From NCBI RefSeq assembly GCF_002177115.1, contig NZ_MVAG01000122.1, forward strand, positions 310,001 to 374,000: a DNA stretch of 64,000 nucleotides, written 5' to 3'. The notes below the pieces were generated by a model, which searched no databases, was not told the origin of the DNA, and was given only the letters and a program-made list of their open reading frames with translations. The stretch comes from Chryseobacterium mucoviscidosis. Its GTDB lineage: Bacteria; Bacteroidota; Bacteroidia; Flavobacteriales; Weeksellaceae. This document shows positions 47,856 through 57,736 of the stretch, in pieces; position 1 is the stretch's first letter, and the number at the start of each line of letters is the position of its first letter. The translations under genes were made by a program, and so were the position numbers.

Positions 47856-49700
47856 TTATTCAGAATATTCTTTTAAAAGCTGTCGGTAGCTCATTAATAT
47901 CGTTGACTTCGATATAAATCCGATAAATTTATTGGCAGAATCCACCACAGGTAAATTCCAGACTCCGGTATCATCAAAAGTCTGCAGTATTTCCAAAGGC
48001 TGATCTTCCGGATGAATAATCGCAGGTGGGGCTTTCATGATCTGAATAATTGTGGCAGAAACTTCATCACTCGTAAACAGATAAGGTCTGATGTCATCCA
48101 GCGTTAAAATTCCTCTTAAAATTTTATCTTCATTTACTACCGCAAAAATATTTTTATTAACGTTTTTTACCAGTTCAAACAATTCATTTACAGGAGCATT
48201 TTCATCAATCGCCTGAGAATACTTGTCGATAAATTCTTCTGTTTTTAAAGAAAAAAGGATATTTTTATCATGCTTGTTGGTGAAAATCTTTCCCTGATCG
48301 GCTAAAGACTTCAGCTCCGGAGAAATAGGAGAGAACCATTTGGCAATGAGATAAGAAATAATGGAAACAATCATCAGCGGAATAAAAAGATCATAGCCAA
48401 AACTGGATTCCGCAATAAGGAAAATAGCCGTTAGAGGAGCATACATCACACCACTCATTGCTCCAGCCATTCCTACCAATACAAGGTTGGTGACAGGAAC
48501 TTCCGTAAAACCGATCTGCTGACAGACAACTGCAAAAAGATACCCGACTGTTCCTCCCGCAAAAAGAGAAGGAGCAAAATTACCGCCGTTTCCGCCACTG
48601 AAAATAGTGAAAGAAGTGGCAAAAGCTTTCAGCAGCAAAACCAGAATTAAGAAAATAATAATCGTGAAATCTTTTATTTCAAAATATCTGAAAAAGCTGT
48701 TCTGGATAATGTTGTGGGTATTTCCGTTGGTAAAAGCTTTTACTGTATCATAACCTTCTCCGAATAATGGCGGAAAAAGTACGCAAAGCAAAGACAAAAC
48801 AGCTCCGCCAAACATTGCTTTTCTAAGGCGAGACATATTTAGTCCTTTGATGAAATGCTCAACTTTTTGGGAGATCACCACAAAATATCTTGCGTACAGA
48901 CCTGTAACAATTCCCAGAATAAGATAGTAAGGAAGATTTTTATAATTAAAAGCTTCCCGGGTATAGAATCTGAAAAGAATATCTTCCTGCAGGAGAATTC
49001 TGGAGAGTAAACTTCCGCAAACCGCCGCTACAACCAAAGGAATAAAGTCTGTGAACACAACTCCCGTTAAAAGAATTTCAAAAGCGAACATAATTCCGGC
49101 AATCGGGGCATTAAAAGCGGATGCAATTCCGGCAGTTGCTCCTGCAGCCAAAAGAAGGGTTCTTTCTTTGTAACTGAGGCGGTACGTCTGTGCAAAATTG
49201 GAACCGATGGCTGCTCCCGTTACTGCAATCGGACTTTCAAGTCCCGCAGAACCACCGAGTCCTACTGTAACGGCACTCTGTACAATTTGCGAATACATTT
49301 TAACGGAAGAAACAATACTGGAATTTTGTGCAATTTCATATAAAATTGCGCCGATTCCTTTTCTGTCCTGTCCTTTAAATATCGTTAAAACAATACTCGT
49401 CGTTAAAACAATCCCCAAAAACGGAAAAATAATATAGAAAAGAACCTGATATTCAAAATGAACCTTTGTTGTGATAAAATGATGAATATTGTGAACCAGA
49501 GTTTTAAGAATTACACCTGCCAAACCGGCTGAACAGCCCACAATAATCCCCGACAAAACCAAAAACTGGTTCCTGCTGAGTCTGTTGTTTAGCCAATGTA
49601 AGATGAGTTCGTAGCTGCGCGCTTTTTCAAGTCCATACTTCTGAAAGTCTCTCTTGAACTTCAGGAAGCTCAGAAACTTTTTCTTATTATGAATATTCAC
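47856..49700 (-). CDS. ClC-family chloride channel/transporter with CBS domains
   Basis: A 614-aa membrane protein. About twelve hydrophobic helices fill residues 45-430, with the ClC selectivity motifs GSAGLESPIAVTGAAIG (the GxEGP-type loop, here Gly-Leu-Glu-Ser-Pro), FNAPIAGIMFAFEI and GGNGGNFAPSLFAGG. The Glu of GLESP is the gating residue. Two CBS domains close the protein (about 480-610). It may move chloride, fluoride or another anion; channel or antiporter mode cannot be told. Single gene; 68 bases before it lies the NDH-2 gene on the same strand. Confidence 0.93.
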   Translation of the reverse strand: MNIHNKKKFLSFLKFKRDFQKYGLEKARSYELILHWLNNRLSRNQFLVLSGIIVGCSAGLAGVILKTLVHNIHHFITTKVHFEYQVLFYIIFPFLGIVLTTSIVLTIFKGQDRKGIGAILYEIAQNSSIVSSVKMYSQIVQSAVTVGLGGSAGLESPIAVTGAAIGSNFAQTYRLSYKERTLLLAAGATAGIASAFNAPIAGIMFAFEILLTGVVFTDFIPLVVAAVCGSLLSRILLQEDILFRFYTREAFNYKNLPYYLILGIVTGLYARYFVVISQKVEHFIKGLNMSRLRKAMFGGAVLSLLCVLFPPLFGEGYDTVKAFTNGNTHNIIQNSFFRYFEIKDFTIIIFLILVLLLKAFATSFTIFSGGNGGNFAPSLFAGGTVGYLFAVVCQQIGFTEVPVTNLVLVGMAGAMSGVMYAPLTAIFLIAESSFGYDLFIPLMIVSIISYLIAKWFSPISPELKSLADQGKIFTNKHDKNILFSLKTEEFIDKYSQAIDENAPVNELFELVKNVNKNIFAVVNEDKILRGILTLDDIRPYLFTSDEVSATIIQIMKAPPAIIHPEDQPLEILQTFDDTGVWNLPVVDSANKFIGFISKSTILMSYRQLLKEYSE

Positions 49701-49767
49701 TTTTGGGAATTTTAAACTGTAACCGAATTGCTACAGTTTTGTAAAGTTATGAAATAAATCATGAAAT

Positions 49768-51045
49768 TTAAAATTCCGTGTGAAAAGCATTTTCTTTTTT
49801 AGGTCTCAAAATAAGACGGATAGACGGATTATTGGTAATGAATAATCTTAACCAGTTGAATGCCAATCGTACTTTACTTCCAAAACTTATCAGCGGGATA
49901 ATGTGAATAAAAAGCCACGTTAACCAAGCCGTAAATCCTTTGTAGGAAAAATTGGGAAGATCTACAACCGCATTGAATTTTGAGATGATTGCCATGCTTC
50001 CTTTATCGTTATACTTAAAAGGAATCTGAACTTTTTCCTCTTCAATTCTTTTAAAATTCTTACCTAAATTTTTGGCATGCTGAATGGCAACCTGAGCCAA
50101 TTGCGGATGTCCTTTCGGGAAATTTTCATCCGAAAACTGTAACGAAATATCTCCTAAAGCATAAATATTTTTTGTTCCCTGAACTTTATTGTAAGCATCG
50201 ACCAAAATTCTGCGTCCTTTACCTATGCTTTCTTCCGGAATTCCCGGAACTTCTCTGCCGATAACGCCGGAAGTCCAGATCAGGGTTTCTGTTTCAATGG
50301 TTTTTCCGTCTCCTAAAATTACTTTTCCGTCCACATAATCTTTTACGGCTGTATTTAAAATAATTTTTACGCCCAGTTTTGTAAGCTTATCATAAGCGGC
50401 TTCCTGAGCCATTTTGCTCATCGGCGAAAGTAAAGTAGGCAGTGCATCAATTAAATAAATATTCGAGAGTGAGAATTTAATTTCAGGATATTCTTTTTCT
50501 GCGATGTAGCTTCCCATTTCCGCAATCATTCCCGCAAGTTCTACTCCGGTTGGTCCGCCTCCTGCTATTACAATATTCTGGAGTTTCTGTGCTTCTTTAC
50601 TATTTTTATTTCTTGCCGCTTCTTCAAGGGTTAAAAGCATATAATTTCTTAGATAAAGTGCTTCGTCAATGGTTTTCATGGGGATAGAACATTTCTTTAC
50701 ATTTTCCATTCCGAAGAAATTAGATTCCGTTCCCAAAGCAAGAACCAGATAATCATAATTCAGATTTCCTGTATCGGTTTCAAGAATATTTTTTTCATGA
50801 TCCACATTCACAAGACTTCCCATATGGAAATTTACGTTCTTATAATTGGAAAGCAGCTTTCTGAAGGGATAACTGATGTTTGAGGCCTCAATAAACGATG
50901 TGGCAACCTGATAAATTAACGGTGGAAAAAAATGATAGTTGTTTTTATCCACTAAAGTAATTCTGAATCTTTTGTCATTAACCAAAGATTTTATAAGATT
51001 AACTCCTGCAAAACCTCCTCCTACGATTACGATGTGTTTTTTCAT
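49768..51045 (-). CDS. Type II NADH dehydrogenase-like FAD oxidoreductase
   Basis: A 425-aa membrane-associated flavoprotein (NDH-2). The FAD motif HIVIVGGGFAGVNLIKSL opens the protein, the NADH motif VIAGGGPTGVELAGMIAE lies at about 157-174, and IYALGDISLQF (about 295-305) binds FAD again. The C-terminal ~75 residues include an amphipathic or hydrophobic stretch (FTAWLTWLFIHIIPLISFGS) for membrane attachment. It passes electrons from NADH to quinone without pumping protons. Confidence 0.93.
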   Translation of the reverse strand: MKKHIVIVGGGFAGVNLIKSLVNDKRFRITLVDKNNYHFFPPLIYQVATSFIEASNISYPFRKLLSNYKNVNFHMGSLVNVDHEKNILETDTGNLNYDYLVLALGTESNFFGMENVKKCSIPMKTIDEALYLRNYMLLTLEEAARNKNSKEAQKLQNIVIAGGGPTGVELAGMIAEMGSYIAEKEYPEIKFSLSNIYLIDALPTLLSPMSKMAQEAAYDKLTKLGVKIILNTAVKDYVDGKVILGDGKTIETETLIWTSGVIGREVPGIPEESIGKGRRILVDAYNKVQGTKNIYALGDISLQFSDENFPKGHPQLAQVAIQHAKNLGKNFKRIEEEKVQIPFKYNDKGSMAIISKFNAVVDLPNFSYKGFTAWLTWLFIHIIPLISFGSKVRLAFNWLRLFITNNPSIRLILRPKKENAFHTEF

Positions 51046-51195
51046 ATGTATGTGCGATTGAAAATGTTACCGTATTTTATTCAATAATAAAGCCAAATAG
51101 GCGGTTTCAATTATTTAGACATAAAGATTTATGATTAAAAATTATCTGCACGATGTTTGTATCCTTTATAGCAACCAAATTTTAAATATTACCAT

Positions 51196-52185
51196 ATGAA
51201 AGCAGATGTTTTAAATGAAAAACACAGACTCGGATTAGGTGGAGTAGCCATCGGAACAGCCTTTGATAAATTAACAGACGGCGAATCCTATGAAGTTTTA
51301 CAGAAAGCATGGGATCTCGGCATAAGATATTATGATACATCGCCATGGTACGGACTAACAAAAAGCGAAAGACGATTCGGGAATTTTCTTCATGGGCAGA
51401 ACAGAGATGAGTTTGTACTGTCTACCAAAGTCGGGCGTTTATTTGTGGAAGTTTCCAAAGACGAAGTTCCTCCAACGATGTGGAAGGCTCCTTTACATTA
51501 TGATTTTGAACATAATTATACAGCAGATGCCATTAAAAGATCTATTGAAGAAAGTCTTGAAAGAACACGTCTGAACCATATAGATATTGTTTACGTGCAT
51601 GATTTGTCTGAAGATCAGGTAGGAGACCGCTATCCGTATTTTTTGAAGCAGGCGAGAGAAGGAGCGTTTAAAGTTTTATCAGAACTGAGAGATCAGGGCG
51701 TTATTAAAGCATGGGGAATGGGCGTGAATAAAATTGAGCCTATTTTAGACTGTCTGGATTCCGCAGATCCGGATATTTGTCTTTCGGCAACGCAATATTC
51801 TATTCTGGAACATGAAGATGCAGTCGACCGATTGCTTCCCGCAGTAAGAAAAGCCGGAGTGAAGCTGGTTTCTGGCGCAGGTTATAATTCTGGATTTATC
51901 AATGGACGAGATCGTTACAATTATAAGGATGTGATCCCAAAAGGAATGAAAGAAAAGCGTGAAAAGATTGATGAAATTGCTAAAAGATACAATACCAACA
52001 TTACCCGCGCCGCATTGCAGTTTGTTTTGGCAGCCGACGAATTTGCATCCATCATTCCCGGAGCGAGCAAACCGGAACAGGTGGAAGATAATGTAAAAGC
52101 TCTGCATGAAAAAATTCCGTCTGATTTCTGGAAAGAGCTGCAATCGGAAGGATTAATTTACGAAAAAGCGCAAATCCCAAATTAA
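51196..52185 (+). CDS. Aldo/keto reductase (D-threo-aldose dehydrogenase-like)
   Basis: A 329-aa TIM-barrel oxidoreductase. It shows LGLGGVAIGTAFDKL, WDLGIRYYDTSPWYGLTKSE with the catalytic Asp and Tyr (about 45-60), STKVGRLF with the Lys, and VYVHDLSEDQ with the His-containing strand (about 133). The layout resembles D-threo-aldose 1-dehydrogenase/L-fucose dehydrogenase-like members. The exact sugar or aldehyde is unknown. Single gene, divergent from NDH-2. Confidence 0.91.
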   Translation: MKADVLNEKHRLGLGGVAIGTAFDKLTDGESYEVLQKAWDLGIRYYDTSPWYGLTKSERRFGNFLHGQNRDEFVLSTKVGRLFVEVSKDEVPPTMWKAPLHYDFEHNYTADAIKRSIEESLERTRLNHIDIVYVHDLSEDQVGDRYPYFLKQAREGAFKVLSELRDQGVIKAWGMGVNKIEPILDCLDSADPDICLSATQYSILEHEDAVDRLLPAVRKAGVKLVSGAGYNSGFINGRDRYNYKDVIPKGMKEKREKIDEIAKRYNTNITRAALQFVLAADEFASIIPGASKPEQVEDNVKALHEKIPSDFWKELQSEGLIYEKAQIPN

Positions 52186-52211
52186 TACAACTTTCATCCA
52201 TTTATCATTAA

Positions 52212-52240
52212 AAAACCTCTCTTTTCGGGAGGTTTTGTTA
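52212..52240 (+). terminator. Terminator after the aldo/keto reductase gene
   Basis: AAAACCTC and GAGGTTTT form a stem around an 8-base loop, followed by GTTATTT. Confidence 0.7.
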
Positions 52241-52304
52241 TTTACAATGATGGAAATTCATGTAACTTTATTTTAAATATCACTACCAATATAGTTATAT
52301 TTAT

Positions 52305-52312
52305 TATATTTG
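52305..52312 (+). promoter_or_regulatory. -7 box of the OmpH-like gene
   Basis: TATATTTG matches TAnnTTTG, 40 bases before the ATG at 52352. No -33 TTTG is visible. Confidence 0.45.
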
Positions 52313-52351
52313 CTGAATTTTAAAAAACGAAAAATAAAAATTTAAATAAAG

Positions 52352-52924
52352 ATGAAAAAGTTTATCACAACATTTTCTATAGCGGCAGGACTTTTCCTTA
52401 CGTCTAACATGGTAAGCGCGCAGCAAAAAATCGGGCATGTAAATTCGGATGATATTTTTACCAATCTTCCGGAAGCTAAAACAGCAGAAGGTTCATTAGA
52501 TACTTTCACCAAAGCAAAGCAGGGTGAGATTGAAAAGATGATCACTTCTTATCAGACAAAATTAAAAGCGGCTCAGGATAAAGAAAAAACGATAAGTGAG
52601 GCAAACAAAGAGACTGTAATTAAAGAATTAACAGCGGCTCAGACAGAATTGCAGACCTTAGGTAAAGATATTGAAACTTCAAGAACAAAAGCGGCACAGG
52701 AAATTTCTAAAAAACAGACAGAACTTTTCACGCCGATTCAGAAGAAAGTAAGTTCTATGATCGCGACAGTTGCGAAGGAAAAAGGATTGGCTTATGTTTT
52801 TGATATTGCGCCTTCCCAAGGAAACAGCCAGGTTGCTTATATGGATGGAGGAGAAGATATTACTCCTACAGTAAAGTCTAAACTGGGAGCTACAGGAACT
52901 GCTTCAAAGCCGGCTTCTAAGTAA
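52352..52924 (+). CDS. OmpH/Skp-family periplasmic chaperone
   Basis: A 190-aa exported protein with the signal MKKFITTFSIAAGLFLTSNM and cleavage near SAQQ. The mature part starts KIGHVNSDDIFTNLPE, as in Skp, followed by a long alpha-helical arm rich in Lys, Gln and Glu (about 50-135) and a closing strand LAYVFDIAPSQG. Trimers of this fold hold unfolded outer-membrane proteins in the periplasm. Single gene with its own promoter and terminator. Confidence 0.92.
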   Translation: MKKFITTFSIAAGLFLTSNMVSAQQKIGHVNSDDIFTNLPEAKTAEGSLDTFTKAKQGEIEKMITSYQTKLKAAQDKEKTISEANKETVIKELTAAQTELQTLGKDIETSRTKAAQEISKKQTELFTPIQKKVSSMIATVAKEKGLAYVFDIAPSQGNSQVAYMDGGEDITPTVKSKLGATGTASKPASK

Positions 52925-52977
52925 TATTTAAAAAAATTATGAATAATTCTAAGGTAAAAATTATTCATTCAAAATAA

Positions 52978-53022
52978 AAAAAGCCGGAATCAGGAATATG
53001 AAAATTCCCGTTTCCGGCTTTT
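52978..53022. terminator. Bidirectional terminator after the OmpH-like gene
   Basis: AAAAGCCGGAA (about 52979-52989) and TTCCGGCTTTT (about 53012-53022) are perfectly complementary, with A-rich and T-rich flanks on both sides. Confidence 0.8.
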
Positions 53023-53041
53023 ATTTCTTTTATACGACGGT

Positions 53042-53266
<225 letters not shown>

Positions 53267-53345
53267 TTAAAAACAGCTTAAAAATATATACCACAAATTA
53301 TGAAAAGTGAATTTTTTTACATAAAAATTAGCGTGTAAACGGAAT

Positions 53346-54143
53346 TTAATCCAGCAGACCGAAATAAATTAATGCTTTTTCAATTCCATGATTGTCAACA
53401 TCTTCGGTTACGTAATCTGCAGCTTCTTTTACGCTGTCATTCGCATTTCCCATGGCGATGCCGATTTTTGTAAATTTTAACATAGAAATATCATTTCCTC
53501 CGTCTCCGAAAGACATCGTTTCTGAAACGTCGATATCAAAATATTTACAGAAATTTTCGATTCCTGTCTGTTTGCTTATTCCTCCGGGATTTACATCGGC
53601 AAAAAGGGGAGTCCATCTCGAAGATAAACTTTTGGGCATTACTTTTTTCATAAATTCGGCTTCGGTTTCCGGATTCAGAAAAATATTTGCCTGAATTACA
53701 TTTTCAATATCAATATTTTCTTTATCATGAATCGGTGGAACTGGAACGTTGATGTGAGCGTACATTCCCACTAATTCTGGGGTTTCATCGTTTATTTCTA
53801 CTTTATCTTCATACATCAAGGAATAACTCAGCGGAAAATTTTTGGCATAATGAATCAGACTTTCAATGTCGGAAGGATCTATGGTATGTCTGGAAATAAG
53901 CTTGTTTGAGGCTGTAACACAATACGATCCGTTAAAAGTGATGAAACCATCAAACTTCAGATGATCGATATGATGCAAGGAATTGATGGATCTTCCTGTT
54001 GCGATAATAACTTTTATTCCTTTTTCTCTTAACTTTTGAAGAGCATTTTGGGTAGAATCGGGAACTTTTCCTGTTTTAAAGCTTAATAATGTTCCGTCTA
54101 TATCGAAAAAGACGGCTTTAATGTTGTGATTTTGGGTGTTCAT
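53346..54143 (-). CDS. Cof-type HAD-IIB phosphatase
   Basis: A 265-aa haloacid-dehalogenase-fold phosphatase. Motif I FFDIDGTLLSF holds the nucleophilic Asp and the acid Asp (about 13-23), motif II is IIATGRSI, and motif IV is SFGDGGNDISMLKF (about 213-226), followed by IGIAMGNA. The C2B cap lies between. Family members remove phosphate from sugar phosphates, pyridoxal phosphate or flavin nucleotides; the substrate is open. A TAnnTTTG box lies 36 bases upstream. Confidence 0.92.
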   Translation of the reverse strand: MNTQNHNIKAVFFDIDGTLLSFKTGKVPDSTQNALQKLREKGIKVIIATGRSINSLHHIDHLKFDGFITFNGSYCVTASNKLISRHTIDPSDIESLIHYAKNFPLSYSLMYEDKVEINDETPELVGMYAHINVPVPPIHDKENIDIENVIQANIFLNPETEAEFMKKVMPKSLSSRWTPLFADVNPGGISKQTGIENFCKYFDIDVSETMSFGDGGNDISMLKFTKIGIAMGNANDSVKEAADYVTEDVDNHGIEKALIYFGLLD

Positions 54144-54178
54144 TGAAGTGTAATAATTTAATCGTTTAAGATTTAAAA

Positions 54179-54186
54179 CAAAAATA
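54179..54186 (-). promoter_or_regulatory. -7 box of the HAD phosphatase gene
   Basis: The minus strand reads TATTTTTG, an exact TAnnTTTG match. Confidence 0.45.
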
Positions 54187-54297
54187 CAACAATATAATTT
54201 TGTTTTATGAGGTCGTATTTTAATTAAAACTGAATTATTGCAGAATCTATAAGGTATAATTCTTGTACATCTTTCAGCACACCAATAATAAAATAAT

Positions 54298-54753
54298 ATG
54301 AAAAATCAGGAGGAAATCGATCTTTTGAATGATCTTGTCCACATTACGAATGACAGAATAAAAGGTTTTGCAAAAGTGGAAGGTAAAATATGGGAAAGCT
54401 ATCCCGACGTAAAACCGGAATACGCAAGAATGAATTCTCTTTCGAAAGTTATGAAAAATGAACTCATAGATCTCATCACCGAAAATGGTGGTGAAGCGAA
54501 TGATTCACCGTCTGTTGCCGGAACGCTCCACAGAACTTGGATTGATATCAAAAACTCTTTTACCATTGGAAATACGGAAGAATCTACGATTGAAAATGTA
54601 ATTTTTGGCGAAAAAGCAGCGATTGATACTTATCAGAACGCAATTGACACCGGAAAACTGAGCGAAAAAAGCAGGGAAATTGTTTCGGAGCAGCTTAAAC
54701 ACATCAAAGATTCTTATCATGAATTCAAAGGAAAAAGCAATTATAAAGAATAG
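54298..54753 (+). CDS. PA2169-family four-helix-bundle protein (DUF2383)
   Basis: A 151-aa soluble helical protein matching the DUF2383/PA2169 four-helix-bundle type: LLNDLVHITNDRIKGFAKVE (about 9-28), AGTLHRTWIDIKNSFTIGN (about 75-93) and an FGEKAAIDTYQNAID helix with Glu and His residues placed as in ferritin-like folds. Members accompany stress genes in many bacteria, but no reaction is established. Single gene with its own terminator. Confidence 0.87.
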   Translation: MKNQEEIDLLNDLVHITNDRIKGFAKVEGKIWESYPDVKPEYARMNSLSKVMKNELIDLITENGGEANDSPSVAGTLHRTWIDIKNSFTIGNTEESTIENVIFGEKAAIDTYQNAIDTGKLSEKSREIVSEQLKHIKDSYHEFKGKSNYKE

Positions 54754-54774
54754 TTATTGTTTTTCTTACAGATC

Positions 54775-54800
54775 AACTTCCTGAAACGGGAAGTTTTTTT
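54775..54800 (+). terminator. Terminator of the PA2169-type gene
   Basis: AACTTCC (54775-54781) and GGAAGTT (54789-54795) are followed by seven T. Confidence 0.8.
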
Positions 54801-55233
54801 ATGTCTAAAAAATTATTCTAAAACAATTCAGAATGGAATTCTGACAACCTTTTTGGGGAAATAGAATCATTACAAATCACCAAATATTGAATAAAAATTA
54901 ATGAATTATTGTAGAAAAGAAATAATTCCGGCAATTTCTTATCAGTCTGACGAGTATTTCAGAATGTAGAAATTTTAAAAATAAACATTTGAATATCAAT
55001 CAAATGAATTAATAAATCAATAGAAAATAAATTATTTTATTTAGGAAAAATACATCCATAAAAATTTATGATAAAAATATCATCAAAATCTTTTATACTA
55101 TTAAAATTATTCATACTTTAGTGATGTATAAAATACAAAACTTTATCATTTATAGAATTTAGGAAATATTTATCACTAAAAGTTTTATTCATTCTTTTAT
55201 ATATTTAAATTCTGCTTTAAAATTAGGTATATG

Positions 55234-55262
55234 CCACTCTTGTAAAAGGGTGGTGTTTTTTA
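55234..55262 (+). terminator. Orphan terminator in a 690-bp gene-free gap
   Basis: CCACTCTT (55234-55241) and AAGGGTGG (55246-55253) pair with one G-U, followed by GTGTTTTTTA. No gene ends nearby: the preceding gene has its own terminator at 54775. The rest of 54801-55443 is very AT-rich, and I see no other gene in it. A short transcript starting between 54900 and 55200 is possible. Confidence 0.5.
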
Positions 55263-55443
55263 TGATATAGAAATATGGATTATAATTTGTAAAAAAACCA
55301 ATTATTCTGATCAGAAAATAGAAAATAATTTCCGTAGAGTAATTTAACATAATATTCTACGAAAATCATTTGAAAATTTCAAAAAATGGAGTAGTATAGA
55401 AACTCAATCAAGAGAATAAATAAATTGATTGAGTTTGTTTTCC

Positions 55444-56124
55444 TTAAAAATCCTCAGGAAAAATTCCTGTTGCATATTGCCACACTTCAACTACCTCATT
55501 TAAAGGAATTTCGTAAGGCTCATAAAATGTATTATCTGCGGCAACCGTTAAAGAATTTTCATTTTTAGATTTCAGACGTTTGTAAGTAATACCGTCATTT
55601 AAAGTAATGAAAACGTAGGTGTTACCGGATTTCAGATCATTAAGGCCTTCCATATATTTTCCGATGATGTATGAGCCGTTCTTAAAGGGCGGCATAGAAT
55701 CTCCATCCGCAGGAAATGCACGGAATTTTCCGTTTTTCAGAAAAGGAAGAGAAATTCTCTGAAGGCTTTCAATATAATCCGGATCGCTGTAACCCGTTAA
55801 ATAACCCATAGAAGCTTTCTGAGAGACAATTTCAATGCTTTCGTCGCCGTTCTGATCTACCATTACAGGCAGAACAATACGGTTATCAGGAAGTTTCAGC
55901 ATATCTTCAAGCGCATGTTTTGTTAAATCTACCGACAACAAAAGATCAATACTGACATTAAAAATTCTCGAAATTTTAATTAAGACATCAACCGGAGGTT
56001 TAGATTTTCCGTTTTCATAAGAACTGTATCTGGAAGCTGTAATCTGTATTTTTTGAGACAATTCGCGTTGGGTTTTTCCTAATTTGGCGCGTAAAAGTCT
56101 GATATTTTCTGAAAAAATCGACAT
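55444..56124 (-). CDS. XRE-type repressor with S24/LexA-like peptidase domain
   Basis: A 226-aa regulator. The N-terminal helix-turn-helix (LRAKLGKTQRELSQKIQI and TASRYSSYENGKSKPP, about 10-44) is followed by a LexA/CI-like peptidase fold. The Ser nucleophile lies in PADGDSMPPFKNGSYI (about 140), the Lys base in GITYKRLKS (about 185). A self-cleavage site with Ala-Gly or Cys-Gly is not certain; KASMGYLTG near 105 might serve. Such proteins control prophages or stress genes. No phage genes lie near, and long empty gaps flank it on both sides. Confidence 0.88.
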   Translation of the reverse strand: MSIFSENIRLLRAKLGKTQRELSQKIQITASRYSSYENGKSKPPVDVLIKISRIFNVSIDLLLSVDLTKHALEDMLKLPDNRIVLPVMVDQNGDESIEIVSQKASMGYLTGYSDPDYIESLQRISLPFLKNGKFRAFPADGDSMPPFKNGSYIIGKYMEGLNDLKSGNTYVFITLNDGITYKRLKSKNENSLTVAADNTFYEPYEIPLNEVVEVWQYATGIFPEDF

Positions 56125-56138
56125 ATAAAAAATTAAAA

Positions 56139-56150
56139 CGTAAAAATACG
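56139..56150. promoter_or_regulatory. Candidate operator of the S24 repressor
   Basis: CGTA-N4-TACG is a short palindrome 15-26 bases upstream of the repressor start codon, a typical autoregulatory position. The match is too short to be sure. Confidence 0.3.
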
Positions 56151-56806
56151 AATGTTTGCCGGAGAATCCTAAGTTTTAGGGCAGTTGTGGATAAGTTCCT
56201 TGAAAAATATTTTGATAGAGTCGGTAATCATTCATAAAATTAAAATGCTTGAAAATTTTCGAAGCAGAAAAGTAACGTTTGATTAATAGCAGATAAATAA
56301 ATTCATTAAAACTAAAAGGAAAGTTTTAAAACAAGATTAAACAGGATCATCTGAAAGAATTTTGGTCATGAAAATATTCTGGTTTTCAATTTGAGAGAAT
56401 TCTTAAAATACACTCTATTTAACATAATATAAATTATAGGATTTTTTGTTTATACTGAATAGAGTATTTATGTCGTTCTTTTAAATTCTGCTAAATCTTT
56501 ATCCATAGTCATTTATGCGTTTTAAAGCCCTTTAAAACAAAGCTCTACCTATGCTATTCATTTAATTTATAAGACCATATATGCGTTTAAAAAAGCTTCG
56601 CTTCTATCTTATGATTAATTTTACATTTTATATAATTTGTCTGCATTAATATGCAGCTTTAATTCAATCTAAAACTGCTGTAATTATTTAGCTTAAAATA
56701 TTTATGAAATAATTTCTATAAATTTTAAGTGGCAATACGAAAAATGAATAAATTTGATTTTACCTTAAACCGAAAATAATTTCAATCAGTTGTAAATGAA
56801 AATATT
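56151..56806. other. Long gene-free AT-rich gap
   Basis: Between the repressor and the YdeI-like gene no coding sequence is supported. CCTAA-N3-TTAGG near 56171 and an imperfect inverted pair around 56405-56470 (ACTCTATTTA and TGAATAGAGT) are the only structures noticed. Confidence 0.4.
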
Positions 56807-57385
56807 ATGAATCCAAAAGTTGATTTCTTTTTTAATAAAACCGGACAATGGCAGACAGAATTTGAAAAATTAAGAACAATTGCATTGAAAACTGAGCTTA
56901 CAGAAGATTTAAAATGGGGCTGTCCGTGTTATACATACGAAGGGAAAAATATATTCCTGATTCATGGTTTTAAAGAATATTGCGCACTCCTCTTTTTCAA
57001 AGGCGCTTTGATGAAGGATCCTGAAAATATTTTAATTCGGCAGACAGAAAATATACAGGCAACAAGACAGATTCGTTTTACAAACCTACAACAGATCATT
57101 GATTTAGAGAATGTTTTAAGCGATTACATATTTGAAGCGGTGGAAATTGAAGAATCCGGAGCGAAAGTTGAAATGAAAAAAACACATGAATTCAACATAC
57201 CGGAAGAATTTGCTCAAAAACTAAATGAGAATCCGGAACTTAAGAAAGCTTTTGAAGCGTTAACTCCCGGAAGACAGCGTGCGTATCTACTCTATTTTTC
57301 TTCAGCGAAACAGTCAAAAACCAGAATATCCAGAATTGAAAAGTATATCCCTGAAATTCTTAACGGAAAAGGTTTAAATGATTAG
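56807..57385 (+). CDS. YdeI/OmpD-associated family protein
   Basis: A 192-aa cytoplasmic protein with two parts: an N-terminal DUF1801/YdhG-like domain (LRTIALKTELTEDLKWGCPCYTYEGKN in pieces, about 20-46; YCALLFFKGALMKDPENIL) and a C-terminal OmdA-type helical region (IPEEFAQKLNENPELKKAFEAL, TPGRQRAYLLYFSSAKQSKTRISRIEK in pieces). The first domain resembles small iron- or ligand-binding SRPBCC-unrelated folds. No activity is established. Single gene. Confidence 0.88.
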   Translation: MNPKVDFFFNKTGQWQTEFEKLRTIALKTELTEDLKWGCPCYTYEGKNIFLIHGFKEYCALLFFKGALMKDPENILIRQTENIQATRQIRFTNLQQIIDLENVLSDYIFEAVEIEESGAKVEMKKTHEFNIPEEFAQKLNENPELKKAFEALTPGRQRAYLLYFSSAKQSKTRISRIEKYIPEILNGKGLND

Positions 57386-57444
57386 TTTATATTTCATCAA
57401 ACTGTATATTTTTAATTTAAAACTTGTTTAAACTAATTTCAGAA

Positions 57445-57611
57445 TTAACCGCAAAAGGGACAAAAGATCATGTTAAAGCGAATTTCCAGAATAATCAAAG
57501 TACTCAAAAGAATAAAAATCAAAGATTTTTAAAAACTATTGTGAGCTTTTTCATTTATAATGATCAGCTTAAATAAAAATTTAGTAGATCTTTTCTGACT
57601 TTTGCGGTTAA
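57445..57611. repeat. Palindromic element with 13-bp ends
   Basis: TTAACCGCAAAAG (57445-57457) is the perfect reverse complement of CTTTTGCGGTTAA (57599-57611). The 167-bp element fills half of the 351-base gap, and a relative with degraded ends may be present near 9235-9360. No gene is seen in the gap. Confidence 0.65.
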
Positions 57612-57736
57612 ATAAAAGTTTAAACAGACTTTTATACAAAATTTAACAATAAATCATTATCTCAACAAAATTTAATTGTCATCATAAATTAGTATTTTAG
57701 TAAGATCGAAAAAATTTGACTATAAATAATAAGGTT

